A stretch of DNA of 64,000 nt from Thamnidium elegans (taxonomy: Eukaryota; Mucoromycota; Mucoromycetes; Mucorales; Mucoraceae). The position numbers and the translations under genes are program-made. The DNA lies in assembly GCA_025201345.1 (NCBI GenBank), contig JAIXMG010000001.1, forward strand, positions 558,001 through 622,000. Reading direction: 5' to 3'. The notes under the pieces are model-generated. The model made no database searches and was not told where the DNA came from. It saw nothing but the letters and a program-made list of their open reading frames with translations. Positions 43,708-55,015 of this stretch are shown piece after piece. Each line of letters begins with the position of its first letter. Positions within the stretch are counted from its first letter, which is position 1.

Positions 43708-45074
43708 ATGGCAGAAAAAAGTTACATGACAAACCATGACCCTGTAAAGTCATTTACAAACTTAAACTATGTCGATCTCAATACGCACGAAAAAATTTGG
43801 AAGAATATTATTGACTCTCACCCATTCAATCAAGCTGTAAAATAACAAAAAAAAAACTTTTTAAGAAAAAAAACACGACTGATCCCTTTTAATAGCTTAC
43901 TGTATTTTTACCAACCTGTTCTATTAACGTAGCCAATGAATACTTGAACAAGTCTTTAGGAAGCTATTACCAAGTAGAAGCTCCTCTTAGTTTATTATTA
44001 GAACCCTCATTTTTTGATTTATATATCAAGTCTGGTATGAAAAAAAAAAAAAAAATATACGCACGAAAAAAGGGATTTGACAGGTTATACATAAAATAAT
44101 AGATCAATATCAAGTGATGATGCACAGCATTGAAACCAACTTAAACTCGGATGATGTAGTAGTATTAAACCCTGACGGTAAATTATACCTTAGTCTAGTC
44201 AAGAATACATATGAAACATTCGGAATGGAGGGTATTAAAAGAACTAAAATGGATGTTAAACACGATAAGCATATTGTTATGATTGATCTTAAAAGTCCCA
44301 ACTTTAAATCTGGAAGCAAACAATACAATAGATTAAAATGGTGTTTAGAAAATACATTGACAACTACATTTAAAATGGTATTTTGTGCTACAGATACATG
44401 TAAGTTTTTTTTTTTCTGGTAGTTGTCAAGACAACTAATAAAATGATATCATATATGTAGTGACAGGAGTTACTATGGATATGCAATGGCCTAGTAGTAC
44501 AAAGAGTATTGTCAAGATGGATATGAATCCCGAACTGGAAACATTAACAGATATAAATATACCAAGCTTTCAACATATTGGACATGATATCAATCAATCA
44601 CCTTTAGAGAATTGGGATAATGAAGCAATGGAAGCACTTGAATGGCTTGGATTAGCTCATTTAAAAGCAAGTAGAATTAAAAAATCTAACAAGGAAATAA
44701 TCCCTTTTATCTCTGTCTATGAAACACCAAATGATTTATTAAAGAGTCAAACTGGTACATTAGTTAAATGGAAAGGTTTTATTCCTACTAGTGCCATTCA
44801 AAATACGATGATCAATATTAGGTAAAAAATATACTCATTTGACATTCCGATCTCTCCATCTCACACATAATATATTAGAAAAATGATGGCATCTGGTGTT
44901 ACATCTGAATGGACATCTTTATCTGTTTGGGGATACAAGGATTCACCCTATACATGGAACAAGGTTCAACACTATCATTACTTGAATGGAGAAAACGATT
45001 ATACATTTTTATTATTACCAAAAGTACAATCTGCATATACATATCAATTATACGGTTCTCATCATACCAAATAA
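43708..45074 (+). CDS. RPP40: Ribonuclease P/MRP 40-kDa subunit (RPP40)
   Basis: About five exons encode blocks that parallel human RPP40: VFLPTCSINVANEYLNKSL, LSLLLEPSFFDLYIKS, DDVVVLNPDGKLYLSLVKNT then YETFGMEG, NRLKWCLENTLTTTFKMVF, EALEWLGLAHLKASRIKKSN, FISVYETPND, VKWKGFIPTSAIQNTMI and TSLSVWGYKDSPYTWNKV. Human RPP40 is a protein of the nuclear RNase P and RNase MRP particles, which process tRNA 5' ends and pre-rRNA. It is little annotated in fungi, where Pop-type proteins fill most positions. Exon 1 joins exon 2 after FNQA. The stop lies 13 bp from that of the convergent next gene. Confidence 0.88.
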
Positions 45075-45087
45075 AAAATAATATTTT

Positions 45088-45728
45088 TTATTTTTTACAT
45101 AAATGAAGGTATTTTGCAGCAATACCAACAGCAATGAGAGCAACAGATAAGCCAGCAACAATATTAGCTGTCTTTTGTTTGCGTTGAGCTTGAGCAAGGT
45201 CAGTCTTGAGCTTACTATTGGCCTTTAACAAGAACTCGTTGTATTTTCTAATACCTTCTTCTTTACGATGGGTTCCGTCACAGAAACCTTGTTCGTTGTG
45301 GGTATATTTACATCCGCACAAGAAATAAGTTTTGGCTTCATCTACAGTGATCTTTTTAGGTTTGAATACACCTGCAGCTCTATGCTGTATATATAAATTG
45401 ATTTTTTTTATTTTGTCAATCGTTATTTTACGCGATTTATTTATTTTTTTAAAAACTTACGGATCCGTCACAAAAAGGTTGATTCTTAGATTCACCGCAA
45501 GAACACCTAATACATATATATATATAAAAAAGGTTAAGAATGTAAATTATTTATTTATCTAGTTGTTACCAGTAATAATCCTATAAATATCAATGCATAA
45601 GAATTCATTTGGCCACATTTGTTCTAATAAAACAATTTTACCTTTCCAGGTTCAAGGTCAACCTTGTAAGGCTTTGCTTGAACGAAAACGGGTTCGGGTT
45701 GATTTTTCTCGGCTTCTGAGCTAGACAT
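45088..45728 (-). CDS. Double CDGSH iron-sulfur domain protein with C-terminal membrane anchor
   Basis: Four exons (45642-45728, 45570-45580, 45461-45506, 45088-45384) give 146 residues. Two CDGSH 2Fe-2S motifs are complete: CSCGESKNQPFCDGSH (C-x-C-x2-S-x3-P-x-C-D-G-S-H) and CGCKYTHNEQGFCDGTH. A predicted coiled segment and a C-terminal helix (ANIVAGLSVALIAVGIAAKY) with a basic end follow, suggesting tail anchoring. The arrangement resembles CISD3 (two CDGSH) but with the membrane anchor moved to the C-terminus. Exon 2 is only 11 bases (GATTATTACTG). Without it the frame breaks, and with it the protein reads GKDYYWCSCG, as expected for the family. Confidence 0.88.
45570..45580 (-). other. 11-base microexon
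   Basis: Flanked on the minus strand by TTTATAG upstream and GTAACA downstream. It supplies Asp-Tyr-Tyr and two bases of Trp, restoring both the reading frame and the YxWCSCG lead-in of the first CDGSH motif. Confidence 0.7.
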
Positions 45729-46032
45729 GATATCAGTTTTTTTTTTATTCTATTTTAATGTAAGAGAGATAATAAAAATAAAAAAAAGCTAAAGAGAGAT
45801 AAAGAAGAAAAGAAGCAGAAAAAATTTCTCTGGGTGCCTAGTTTTTTTTTAAGAGTAACACAATCGTGGATGTAAACTCGGTTCAAATATTTATTTACAC
45901 CACAAAATAATCGAAACTGACAAGAACCCAGTGCCAATCAAACAACAACAACACAACAGTTAAAAATTTGACGTATAAAAATTCAACTTTTTTTTTTCTG
46001 TCACTTTCCCTTTTTTATATATAAAAAAAAAA
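45729..46032. promoter_or_regulatory. Divergent promoter between the CDGSH and PDI genes
   Basis: 304 bp with a TATA-like TATATATAAA at about 46015-46024, within 10-20 bp of the PDI start. That places it in or near the leader, so it may be only the AT-rich leader and not the working TATA box. Confidence 0.35.
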
Positions 46033-47555
46033 ATGGTGAAAAAAACTATTCTTTGGTCTGCTATTACAGCTGTGTTTACAAGTGCTGTATACGCTTCACA
46101 TGTACTCAGCTTAACCAATGCTCAAGAGTTTGATGAGGCCATTGAATCCAACCAACTCATGTTGATCAATTTCTATTCCAATCCTTGTGCAGACTGTGCT
46201 ATTTTATCTCCTGAATTTGAAAAGGCAGCAGAGACCTTAAATACAGATAATATCACATTAGCAGAAATCGATTGTTCTGTCAATGACGATGTATGCAACC
46301 GATATACCTTATTAGGATATCCAGCTATGCAAATATTTCGTCAAGGTCGTGCTAGTGATTTATATCCTCATGAGCGTACATCTGAAAGAATTATAACGTT
46401 TATGAAGAGGTAATACAAGTATATTTTTTCGTGGGGGAGAGGGTTTATACTAATATATGTTTTAGACATTTAGTACCTGGATTAAGTTTATTACAAACTC
46501 AACAAGATTTAGAAGCCTTTAAAAAAGATGAATCTATTTTAGCAGTAGCTTACTTGGACCCTTCAGACGATCACCATATTGGACAGTGGAAAGCTTTATC
46601 AGATCGTTTAATTGACGATTATGCATTTGGATATGTTACAGACAAGGACTTTGCAACTGCCGAAGGAATTACAGAATTCCCTAGTTACGTAGTTTACAAA
46701 CACTTTGACGACCTCAAGAATGTTCAATCAGGACACTACAGCTCGCGTACATTAGACGATTTTATAAAGTTAAACGCAGTACCTTTACTAGAGACTATTC
46801 GACCCGACACATTTATGGATTACGTGGATGCCAATCGACCTTTAGTCTATCTGTTCTCTAACTCGGAAGAAATGCAACGTGATTTACACAACGTCTTCTT
46901 TCCGTTGGCAATTAAATACAAGGGCAAGTTTGCATTTGCCCATATTGATGCCAACGAATATGTTTCGCAGGCTGATTTCTTGGCTTTACAACCTGGCCAA
47001 TGGCCAGCTATGGCAGTGCATAATTTTAATACAGGTGCGCGATTTCCGTTTGAACAAACCAATGATTTAAAGGATGTACAAGCCATCGAAAGTTTTTTGA
47101 ATGACGTAGAACAAAATAAATTAGAACCAGCATTAAAATCACAAAGTTTCCGTGGTGAAGAAGACGTTGTTAAAGTAGTGGTCGGTAATGAGTTTGAAAA
47201 GATTGTAATGGATAAATCAAAGGACGTGTTTATTGAGATTTATGCGCCTTGGTGTGGTCACTGTCAAGCAATGGCTCCTGCTTGGAAACAATTGGGTCAA
47301 TTTATGGAAGATTATGAAGGAGAGAAACATGGTATTGTGATTGCTAAAATGGATGGTACTGTTAATGATGTACCCTTATCAGCTGGTTTACAAGTAACTG
47401 GTTACCCTACTATTAAATTATTTAAGGCTGATACCAATACTATTGTTGATTATAACGGAAAACGTACTTTACATGATTTCGTACAATTCTTGAAACAAGG
47501 ATCTTCAAGACAAACGTTTGATATTGACTTGAGTAGAATTCATGATGAACTTTAA
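46033..47555 (+). CDS. Protein disulfide isomerase-like ER thioredoxin protein with HDEL signal
   Basis: Two exons (46033-46409, 46466-47555) give about 488 residues. There is a cleavable signal peptide (TILWSAITAVFTSAVYAS, residues 4-21), an N-terminal thioredoxin domain whose active site is NPCADCAILSPEFEKAA instead of the usual CGHC, two redox-inactive domains (the b and b' positions), and a C-terminal domain with APWCGHCQAMAPAW. The last residues are SRIHDEL, so HDEL is the ER-retrieval signal. Length and the a-b-b'-a' order match classical PDI. The second active site can catalyse disulfide formation and isomerisation. The first keeps both cysteines but has Ala-Asp between them, which should alter its redox potential. 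Confidence 0.93.
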
Positions 47556-47679
47556 GTTACACAGTTATGACACAAAAAAAACCCCCCATGACGACACTGT
47601 TACCCCCCATTTTTAATTCATATAAAAAAATAAATTATTTTTTACTTTTTTTTTTTCTTATCTTTTATCTTTTACTAGT

Positions 47680-47958
47680 ATGCCAAGTTTGACAAATTCT
47701 AAACCAATGACACCTGCTGCACCTAACGATATGACGATAGCAGATTCATATGCTCGTATTGATGAATTTATCAGTAAGAATCCAACAGTCAAATCATTCA
47801 AGGTTGAAGATGATAACCATGGCATGGGTATGCTTTCAACGGTCGGAACCAGTCAAAAGCAAGCGGTCAATATGCGTCTTGACCAATCTACCATTCGTAA
47901 TTACTTGGTTAACAATGGCTTTTCATTTACCAATGACTCTGTTTGTTCAAGAACCTAG
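47680..47958 (+). CDS. Small conserved-looking protein of 92 residues, function unknown
   Basis: A single exon opens MPSLTNSKPMTPAAPNDMTI and ends before a T-rich tail. Codon use is like neighbouring genes (not AT-run derived). The core IADSYARIDEFISKNPTVKS then VEDDNHGMGMLSTVG and RLDQSTIRNYLVNNGFSF suggests a folded helical unit. No signal peptide or membrane helix is present. I do not recognise the family. The start at 47680 follows a pyrimidine-rich leader. Confidence 0.55.
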   Translation: MPSLTNSKPMTPAAPNDMTIADSYARIDEFISKNPTVKSFKVEDDNHGMGMLSTVGTSQKQAVNMRLDQSTIRNYLVNNGFSFTNDSVCSRT

Positions 47959-48096
47959 TTGCAGTTTTTATTTTATGTTTTATTGATAGTAATTATTATA
48001 GTAATAATAAAAAAAAAAGAAAGATAGATTGAGAAAGAGAGAAAGAGAGAGAGAGAATTTACAAATGGATGTCATCTTTTTTTTTTTTTTTTCTGT

Positions 48097-49236
48097 TTAA
48101 CTGGCCATGGATAGTTTTGTATTTAATGCTTGTGCCAAATTTTGAATATCTTCATCTTCAACTCTGACATCATATTCATCTTCTTGAATATAAGAAACTA
48201 ATCGTGACATGGATTGACCTAAACCGTGTGTCATTTCCGGACCTAAAATATAATATATTTAGCATACAAACAAGTAAAAAATTTAATAATCTCTCACTCA
48301 CCGCATTCAGTAATACCGACTTGGTTATAAGCTAATAATGCCCAAAGTAAATGCATGACATTTTTTGCCACACCTCTATGAAAGCCCATTCCAATACCTA
48401 CTCCCCTTCCTTCTTCTTCTAATCTTTCAGCACCCCAAGTGACAAGTGCCAATGTATCTGATTTATCCATAAACTGATACCTATCATCATCTTCAGCAAT
48501 CTGACCATCTTTATCGTAATGATGATGTTGTTGTTGTAACCTCTGTCTACGTCTAGTGATACTATGTGTGATCGCATTTGTATAGACCACAATGCGAGTC
48601 ATTAATTCCAAACTTTTTAATAATAATTCAGAATAAAGTGTGTTACAAATAATAAGCGTGTACTGATGAAAAATAGAAGGTGCCATAGGTAAAGGTGTAA
48701 GAAATTCGGTAAGGTTATCATGTTCAATTACAGTTTGATGACTGGTATCAATAGAACAAGATAAAAATGTATTTAATAATCGAGTAGTCTCTAATAATAC
48801 TCGAGCATCATTTTCACTCCATAGGATGGATCGACATAGTTTTAATATATCCATATCGTCAAGCAGTAAAGGTCCAATACCACTTTCCCAGTGACAAGCT
48901 AAATTGGCTAGCGTACCCATTGCTAATTCTCTGGTTCGGATTCTGCTTGTCATTGTTACGACCTATAATATATACTTTTTAGACAATGATTTCTCTTTTT
49001 TAAAATATAAAAGCAAGTGTTGTTACCTTTAATAACACTCTGTGGAATTGTGCGTTGGTTAAGGCTAAAGCGTAATCTTGTACAGTACAAACATCCCAAG
49101 CTGCACATAAGGAACGTTCAAAAGGTGTATCATCGTCCACATTGTTTGAACTCATCGAATCTATTGAATTACCCATTACTTCATCCAATATCCTCTTCAT
49201 TATAGGTGAAACAACTGTCAAATCGTTTGGATTCAT
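48097..49236 (-). CDS. SAAL1: SAAL1-like armadillo-type protein
   Basis: Three exons encode about 330 residues, starting MNPNDLTVVSPIMKRILDEV. The centre parallels animal SAAL1: FERSLCAAWDVCTVQDYALA, LAMGTLANLACHWESGIGPL and DARVLLETTRLLNTFLSCS. Further helices (ILWSENDARVLL, ICNTLYSELLLKSLELMTRI) fit an ARM-like repeat. A His/Gln-rich insertion (RQRLQQQHHHYDKDGQ) is in the second half. SAAL1 in animals is linked to cell proliferation, but its molecular role is not settled. The final exon gives PEMTHGLGQSMSRLVSYIQE and ends SMAS. The SAAL1 assignment rests on the first half. Confidence 0.72.
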
Positions 49237-49395
49237 TTATTTGTAATTACAGGTTTAAAAAAAAAAAGAAAAAGAAAAAGAAAAAAAAAAAGAAAAAGAA
49301 AAAAAGAAGGGTCTGGACCATAATCTTCACATTAATTATTCTTTCGCTTTTGGAAAAAAAGTAAATGACACGAAAAAATTAGTAAATATGAAGAC
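49237..49395. repeat. A-rich simple repeat between genes
   Basis: A (GAAAAA)-type purine tract lies at 49257-49306, in a short spacer between the start of the SAAL1-like gene and the 3' end of the VPS9 gene (both on the minus strand). Confidence 0.75.
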
Positions 49396-52023
49396 TTAAA
49401 AGCTTTCAAAGTGTAGCTCTCTTAAATACCTGGCGATAACCAGGTTGGAGTCCTTAGTTAAGTCGTGGCGGCCATACGCATCTTCCAGGGTTCGGTTTAT
49501 CTCGTATAGTGTGCTGAGGCTACTTATTCTGAAAAATTAAAAAAGTTATTTGACAATTGTGCTTAAAAAGCCCTTTTTTATATATAGTGTGATGAGGAAT
49601 AAAAGAAAAAATCTATTAATTTACGCAAGGCCTGCTTGTTTTATAATAGCAGATAATCGTTTATAATCAGCCAACAATACAGTAACATCACCAATTGTTA
49701 GTTCATCTACTGATTTCATATCCAAAAATTTACTTATAGGACCATCAACCATGAGGGGAGTCTATTATCATTATTATTTAAGGAGTAAGTAAAAAAAAAA
49801 AAAAATTATAAGGGAGTTACCAACATACCTTGTTTTTAATAGTACGGTTGTTTCTACCTTCCATAAAACTTGGTAAAGAAGACGTCGTTGAATCTGAATG
49901 AATAGAAGATGGTTTTGTAGTAGTACTGGTAGTAGTCATTTCTTTTAATTCGGATAACCCTTCTTTTATCATTGGCTGTGCAGCATCACTCACTTTTCTA
50001 ACACGATTTACTAGTCCAGTAACAGTTTTACTATTCTCCAATTCTTGTGTATTTCTTTGCCAAAATTTACCAATACCATCAAATACTTTATAAGATCCAT
50101 CTACTACATCTGATACTATTCTTAATCCACCTTGTTGTTGTTGTTGTTGTTGTTTCACTGGTTCGATTAATTTGGTAGCATTTAAATCTGTAACATGGCT
50201 GTATTTTTTTTTTTTTACTAAAAAGAAAATTTACCGCATAATTAAATATCTATACCTGTAAACTCTGTCAGCAGATAAACCTAATCCTACTAAATTTGTA
50301 GTTTCCAAAAATGATACAGACGCCATCTTTTTTTTTTAAAAAAAAAAAAGTGTAAATTAGTACTACATTACCACTTGATAAAGAATAAGATATTACCATA
50401 TTTGTCAAGCAATAACTAGCTTGACCAGATAATAGTTCTTCTGATCTTCTATACCTTTGAATAAATCTTAGATTAGACAAGAAATTGGTTGGATTTGATT
50501 TAACAATGGTAAATATTAAAACTGGTAACAATATATCGGCATTGACACTTGATAATTCAGTTCGTTGTGGTTCTTCTACAGTAGACATTGCATGTTTCAT
50601 TTCTTGTACTACTTCGGCATCGGTATCCAATGTTTGATTTCGTTTAGCGAATTCTTCAATTGCATGAACAATAATTTCGTGCGTTTTGACAAGCGTATTT
50701 AATTTCTCTTTTGCACCCATAATCGTATTTAATTGTTGTAACTGACTACCTGCTAATTTAACAATATCATTCATCTTTTCAATCTCGTCTGGTTGTAATA
50801 ATACACCCAAGTGCTCTAAGCTTAAATCAAGTAAGTTTAATGCTGCAATACGTGATTCCAACGCTTCATCTTGCATTGCTTCATCTCCATCTGGATTAGT
50901 GAATAACTCGTCGTAAATTTGATTACAGATATAGGTTTCAATCACATCTAATCGTTCCTTTTCGACTCCTTCGTCACGTAAATCATCAAGAAAATCTAAT
51001 AATTTATTACTAGCTGCTTCTGTATTTTTAGGTCGACTCTTTTTAAACTTTTTGATAAATCTATAAAGTTATTTTGTTAGATTTTTAATTTTTGTATGTG
51101 TGTATTCACACTTTACTTGTCGGCTTTACTACTGCAGGCATCTGATGTAGACTCGATTGATTTGACATTCTTTGCTTTAGTATCAATCCATTCCAACACT
51201 TCTTTTTTAGATAGAGGTCGTTGAATCAACATGACCGTAATTAATTTATCGTTTCTTAGTGGAAGTTGAACATGACTCGCTAAAATGTTGTATTTAGGAT
51301 GATCGGGTGTGATAGAACAAGGATCCAAGTTGAATGAATCAAACATTGATCTAAACAATAATATGTTAGCAAATAGTAGTATAGACTATAGACTGTAGAA
51401 ACTTACTTTTTAGGTTCTTCTGTCATTAAACTAGATATTTCAAATGGAAATATACCCAATGCAATAAACTGGTCTCTAATAAATTAAACAGTCAAACAAG
51501 GTAATCCTCATCAACAACAACAACAACAAAAAAAGCTCCTTACTTTTGGAATAGGCCACGTATACCACTAAGCGCAATAACTTGGTTTGAATCCTTTTGT
51601 TTATCTTTATAAACAACAACATGATCCATAATAAATTCACGGTCAATAATAGTAGAAGGATGGGAGGGTGTCGATACCGGTAACAGTAAAATTGCCTAAT
51701 TTTGGTTTTGAAAGTTTGTATAAACACATTTTTTTATTATTATTATTATTATTAGTTGTATTTACCTTGTCTCTATTTAGTAATAAATCAACAATGTCGT
51801 CTAGTTCACCATCTTGTTCATCTTGTAACTTTGTTAAAGCCAACATTCCCCACGAATTGGTTGGCATGGGTATAGAAAACGAAGTAGTAGACAAGTTTGA
51901 ACTTGAACGTTGTTTGGTTACTCCCAAAATAGAGTCTGCGCTTGCGATACGTTGTAAAAAAGTAGGTGGTTCATTATTATTCTCTGCGGTATTTTGTTTT
52001 TTAAAAGAGTCAAAACGAAACAT
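49396..52023 (-). CDS. VPS9-domain guanine nucleotide exchange factor (Rab5-type GEF)
   Basis: About nine exons encode some 640 residues from MFRFDSFKKQNTAENNNEPP. The VPS9 domain is clear: YICNQIYDELFTNPDGDEAM, RIAALNLLDLSLEHLGVLL, SVNADILLPVLIFTIVKSNP, NFLSNLRFIQRYRRSEELLS, GQASYCLTNMMASVSFLE. VPS9 domains activate Rab5/Vps21/Ypt52-type GTPases in endosomal traffic. The C-terminal part holds a Gln run and a helical region (GGLRIVSDVVDGSYKVFDGI). The open frame reaches a TAA at 49621-49623, but a GT-AG intron just before it leads to another exon (49396-49528) reading ISSLSTLYEINRTLEDAYGR and ending LRELHFESF. I therefore extend the gene to 49396. Muk1 and Vps9 are the likely yeast relatives. 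Confidence 0.83.
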
Positions 52024-52096
52024 ATTTTCTATGTGTTAAATAAGCAAAAAGAAGAAGAAGAAAAAAAAAAAAAAAAAAAAACTGAATTTTAATTTT

Positions 52097-53785
52097 TTAA
52101 TTGGTATCAATTGAGAATTTTACAATTTGAGGTAAATAAGCATAAGAACTAAGGTCAAGAATATGAATATCGTTAGAAAAGTTAGTACCATTATAGCCAC
52201 CAAATAAAAAGATTCTACTGTCATATAAAATAGTAGTATGATATCCACGAGGTGTAGGAGCCTGTCCGTACACATTTCTAGTTTCCCAAGTCATATTAAC
52301 TAATAATAAAAGGGCGTTATAAAAAAGAGTGTTTTTGTTGCACAGAAATGAACCTTCTTTTACCTAAATTTAACATTAACAAATTGTTACAGTATCTTGC
52401 TCCATCATGCCCAGCAATGACAAATAAAAAGGAGCCAATACAAATAGCAGAATGAGATAACCTTGGTACTTGCTCATCTAATTCGATCGGATACCAAGTA
52501 TTTGTTTCTAAATCCAATACATGAATACCACCAAAACATTCTTTACCATCTGATCCTCCAAATATAACCAATTTGTTACCAACCAATGTACCGGTATGAT
52601 AACCCCTCGATGTAGGTTTATTACCAATCGTTTCAACACAATTCCATTCTTTTGTACTTAAATTTAATCGATACACATCATTTAATGCCTTTGTACCGTC
52701 CCCTCCTCCAAATACATATAATGAATTCTGCCATAGTACTGTAGCATGCGCTCTACGTTCTGTTGGTTTATCTCCTGTTGTCTTGGGTCGAGACCATGTC
52801 ATTGTAAAAGTATCAAGTACATACAAATGATTATGATATTGCTGTCCGTCTCCTCCGCCAAACAAGTAAATTTTACCATTACTTTCATCTACTAGTAAAC
52901 AATGTGCTCTACAAGGTGGAGGTAAAATACCTGATACTTTAGGTATTGACCAAGTGAATGTATCTACACATACAATAATAAGCTATTATTATTATTATTT
53001 TATTTTTTTTGTGTATGGGTAAACTGTATAGGTTACCTAATTCAAGAATATAAAGAATATCAGAACATAGCGTTTTGCTTGTACCACCAAAAACAAACAT
53101 TTTATCTTGAAAGACAACACTTGAATGGGCTCTCATCTTGGGTGGTTTGGAACCAAATACAGGTGGACAAGACCAGTACATTGCTGGTGCCGGTGCATGT
53201 TCTACATCCACTGTATTTTTTTCTTGCACCACAAGTTTGGTCATGGACGCTCTTTCATTCTCAAATAACTTGCTTTCAAACATGGACTTTGCTTGTAACT
53301 TTTCATTTGGCATCACCTTTTCTACAACAGCAACAAAAAAATATTAAAACTGAATACATGCATAAAAAAAACTTAATATATATATATGTATATGTATATA
53401 CTTTATTACTTGTTGTATCATGAGACGATTTTCTTGCCATGGTTGGAAACGACCTGATGGATAAGTTGGAAGAAGAAGAAGAAGCAAACGTTTCATAACT
53501 CAAGTGTGTAGTAGGTGAAGGTGTAAAATAAGTTTTGGGTATAGGACTTGATAAGTTACGTTGTTCCAACGAATTCTTTTCTGTTGCAAATGTTTCTTGT
53601 CCCGGTAATCTTTTTTAAAAAATGTTAAAAATAAAGTTTTTTCGCTATGCAAAAACTTACTTCATTGGTCTACCGCTGGAGGAAAGCGACCTTTTCATAC
53701 GAGAGATGAGTCCTTTGTTCTTTTTTATAGCTGTGCCAAATACATCAAAGCCAGCTGTTTCATTAAGCTCTGGTTGGAATGACAT
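52097..53785 (-). CDS. Kelch-repeat beta-propeller protein
   Basis: Seven or so exons encode about 480 residues. The first 150 are Ser/Thr-rich and disordered (MSFQPELNETAGFDVFGTAI). At least six kelch repeats follow, each with a hydrophobic strand and Gly-Gly: HSSVVFQDKMFVFGGTS, GKIYLFGGGDGQQYHNHLYV, HATVLWQNSLYVFGGGDGTK, YHTGTLVGNKLVIFGGSDGK, CIGSFLFVIAGHDGARYCNN, YHTTILYDSRIFLFGGYNGT. The repeats often end in a Trp (TWSIPK, TWSRPK, EWNCVE, TWYPIE), as in Kel/Tea1-type propellers. These are protein-interaction modules found in cell-polarity and signalling proteins; the partner cannot be read. No BTB, F-box or membrane segment accompanies them. Confidence 0.85.
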
Positions 53786-54621
53786 ATTTAAAGATAAAAG
53801 GAAAAAAAGGAAGAAGAAAAAAAAAACGGTTCCCCTTTCTCCTTTGTGTACCTTTTTTTTTGTACTACAGTTCGAAGTTTTCCCTTATTCCGTTTTTACT
53901 TTTCTGGGCATTTTAAATGTACAGTGCTTCCACTCTTGTTTAAGCATTTAGGAAATGTGACGTTTTCAGATAGTAAAATGGAGTAATAAAATTATAAAGA
54001 CAAATAAGATGAGACTATTTACTAATGTTTATTTAGAGATAAAAAGTTAGAGAGAGAGAGATCTATATAATTAATGGATCGATTTATACCATTGTTCCAA
54101 AATTAGTCATTTCACAAAGTCCGCTTAATCTGATTTATCATTTTATTCTTTCATATATTGTTTAATAAAGTTGAAAGGGTATCTCAATCTCATTATTGAA
54201 ATATATTTTATTCTAGTACCAGCGAATCCGATTATATGTACAACAATACCAAACCACAGTGAGCTGACCAAAGGCTAGAAGAAGCTTGGAATTGGTTATG
54301 GAACATATCTTGAAGAGAAGTAGCTGAAGCGTGAATTTTTAAAGAAAGTTGTTACACCCTATGATTTATTGTGACTCGAATTAGACACAATGGGCTTAAA
54401 AAGTTTTGAGCTTAAAAGATACTTTTATTAAAAAATAGGTCCAACTGAAGAATTGTTAGTTAAAATAAAATAAAGAGAAAAACTATAATAAATTTACCAC
54501 TACAGGTTGGCCCCAATTGATCTTAAGTAATAAAAGAAGATAAGAATAAAAATAAAGGAATAAGTAAAACTAAGCTATACCTTGAGACGTTTCCAGGGAA
54601 ATGTCCGGCAAAATCTTAAGG

Positions 54622-54648
54622 TGTGAAGAGGAAAATGTCCTCTTCACA
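54622..54648. repeat. Perfect 11-bp inverted repeat (hairpin)
   Basis: TGTGAAGAGGA (54622-54632), a 5-base AAATG loop and TCCTCTTCACA (54638-54648). The GC-containing arms stand out from the AT-rich surroundings. Confidence 0.85.
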
Positions 54649-54773
54649 TTCTTTTTGGGATCAGATTGCTTCTTACCTTCTCGTGGTTGATCCTGTTAAT
54701 CAAATAGTTTAATAAATTATTCGAGAACTAATAAGAAGCTTTTATATATTTGATTTTCTTATCAATTAAATAA

Positions 54774-54983
54774 GGTTAATTCTTGGTACACCACCATTTA
54801 TACCATCTTTTTTTTCCCTTCCTTTTTTAAAAACAATGAATTCATATACAAGCAAGTATCTTTTATACAATCAAATGTCTAAATATTTCAAAAAGACCTT
54901 CCCTATTATATGGTGATGTCGATGCGGGAATTTCTCTAAATTGGCACTGGGTGGTATAAATGGTGGTGCACCAAGAATTAACC
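54774..54983. mobile_element. 210-bp MITE with 31-bp terminal inverted repeats
   Basis: The left end (54774-54804, starting GGTTAATTCTTGGTACACCA) and the reverse complement of the right end (54953-54983, starting GGTTAATTCTTGGTGCACCA) agree at 30 of 31 positions. The inside is AT-rich and encodes no transposase. Target-site duplication is unclear (AA at most), so the superfamily is not assigned. Its ends differ from those of the 38575-38762 element. Confidence 0.75.
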
Positions 54984-55015
54984 AAGAAAAAACACAGTTA
55001 TTATTGAAGTTCCTT

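Noticed and set aside
45332..45562. Plus-strand frame across the CDGSH gene
   Set aside because: Antisense reading of exons 3-4 and the microexon intron.
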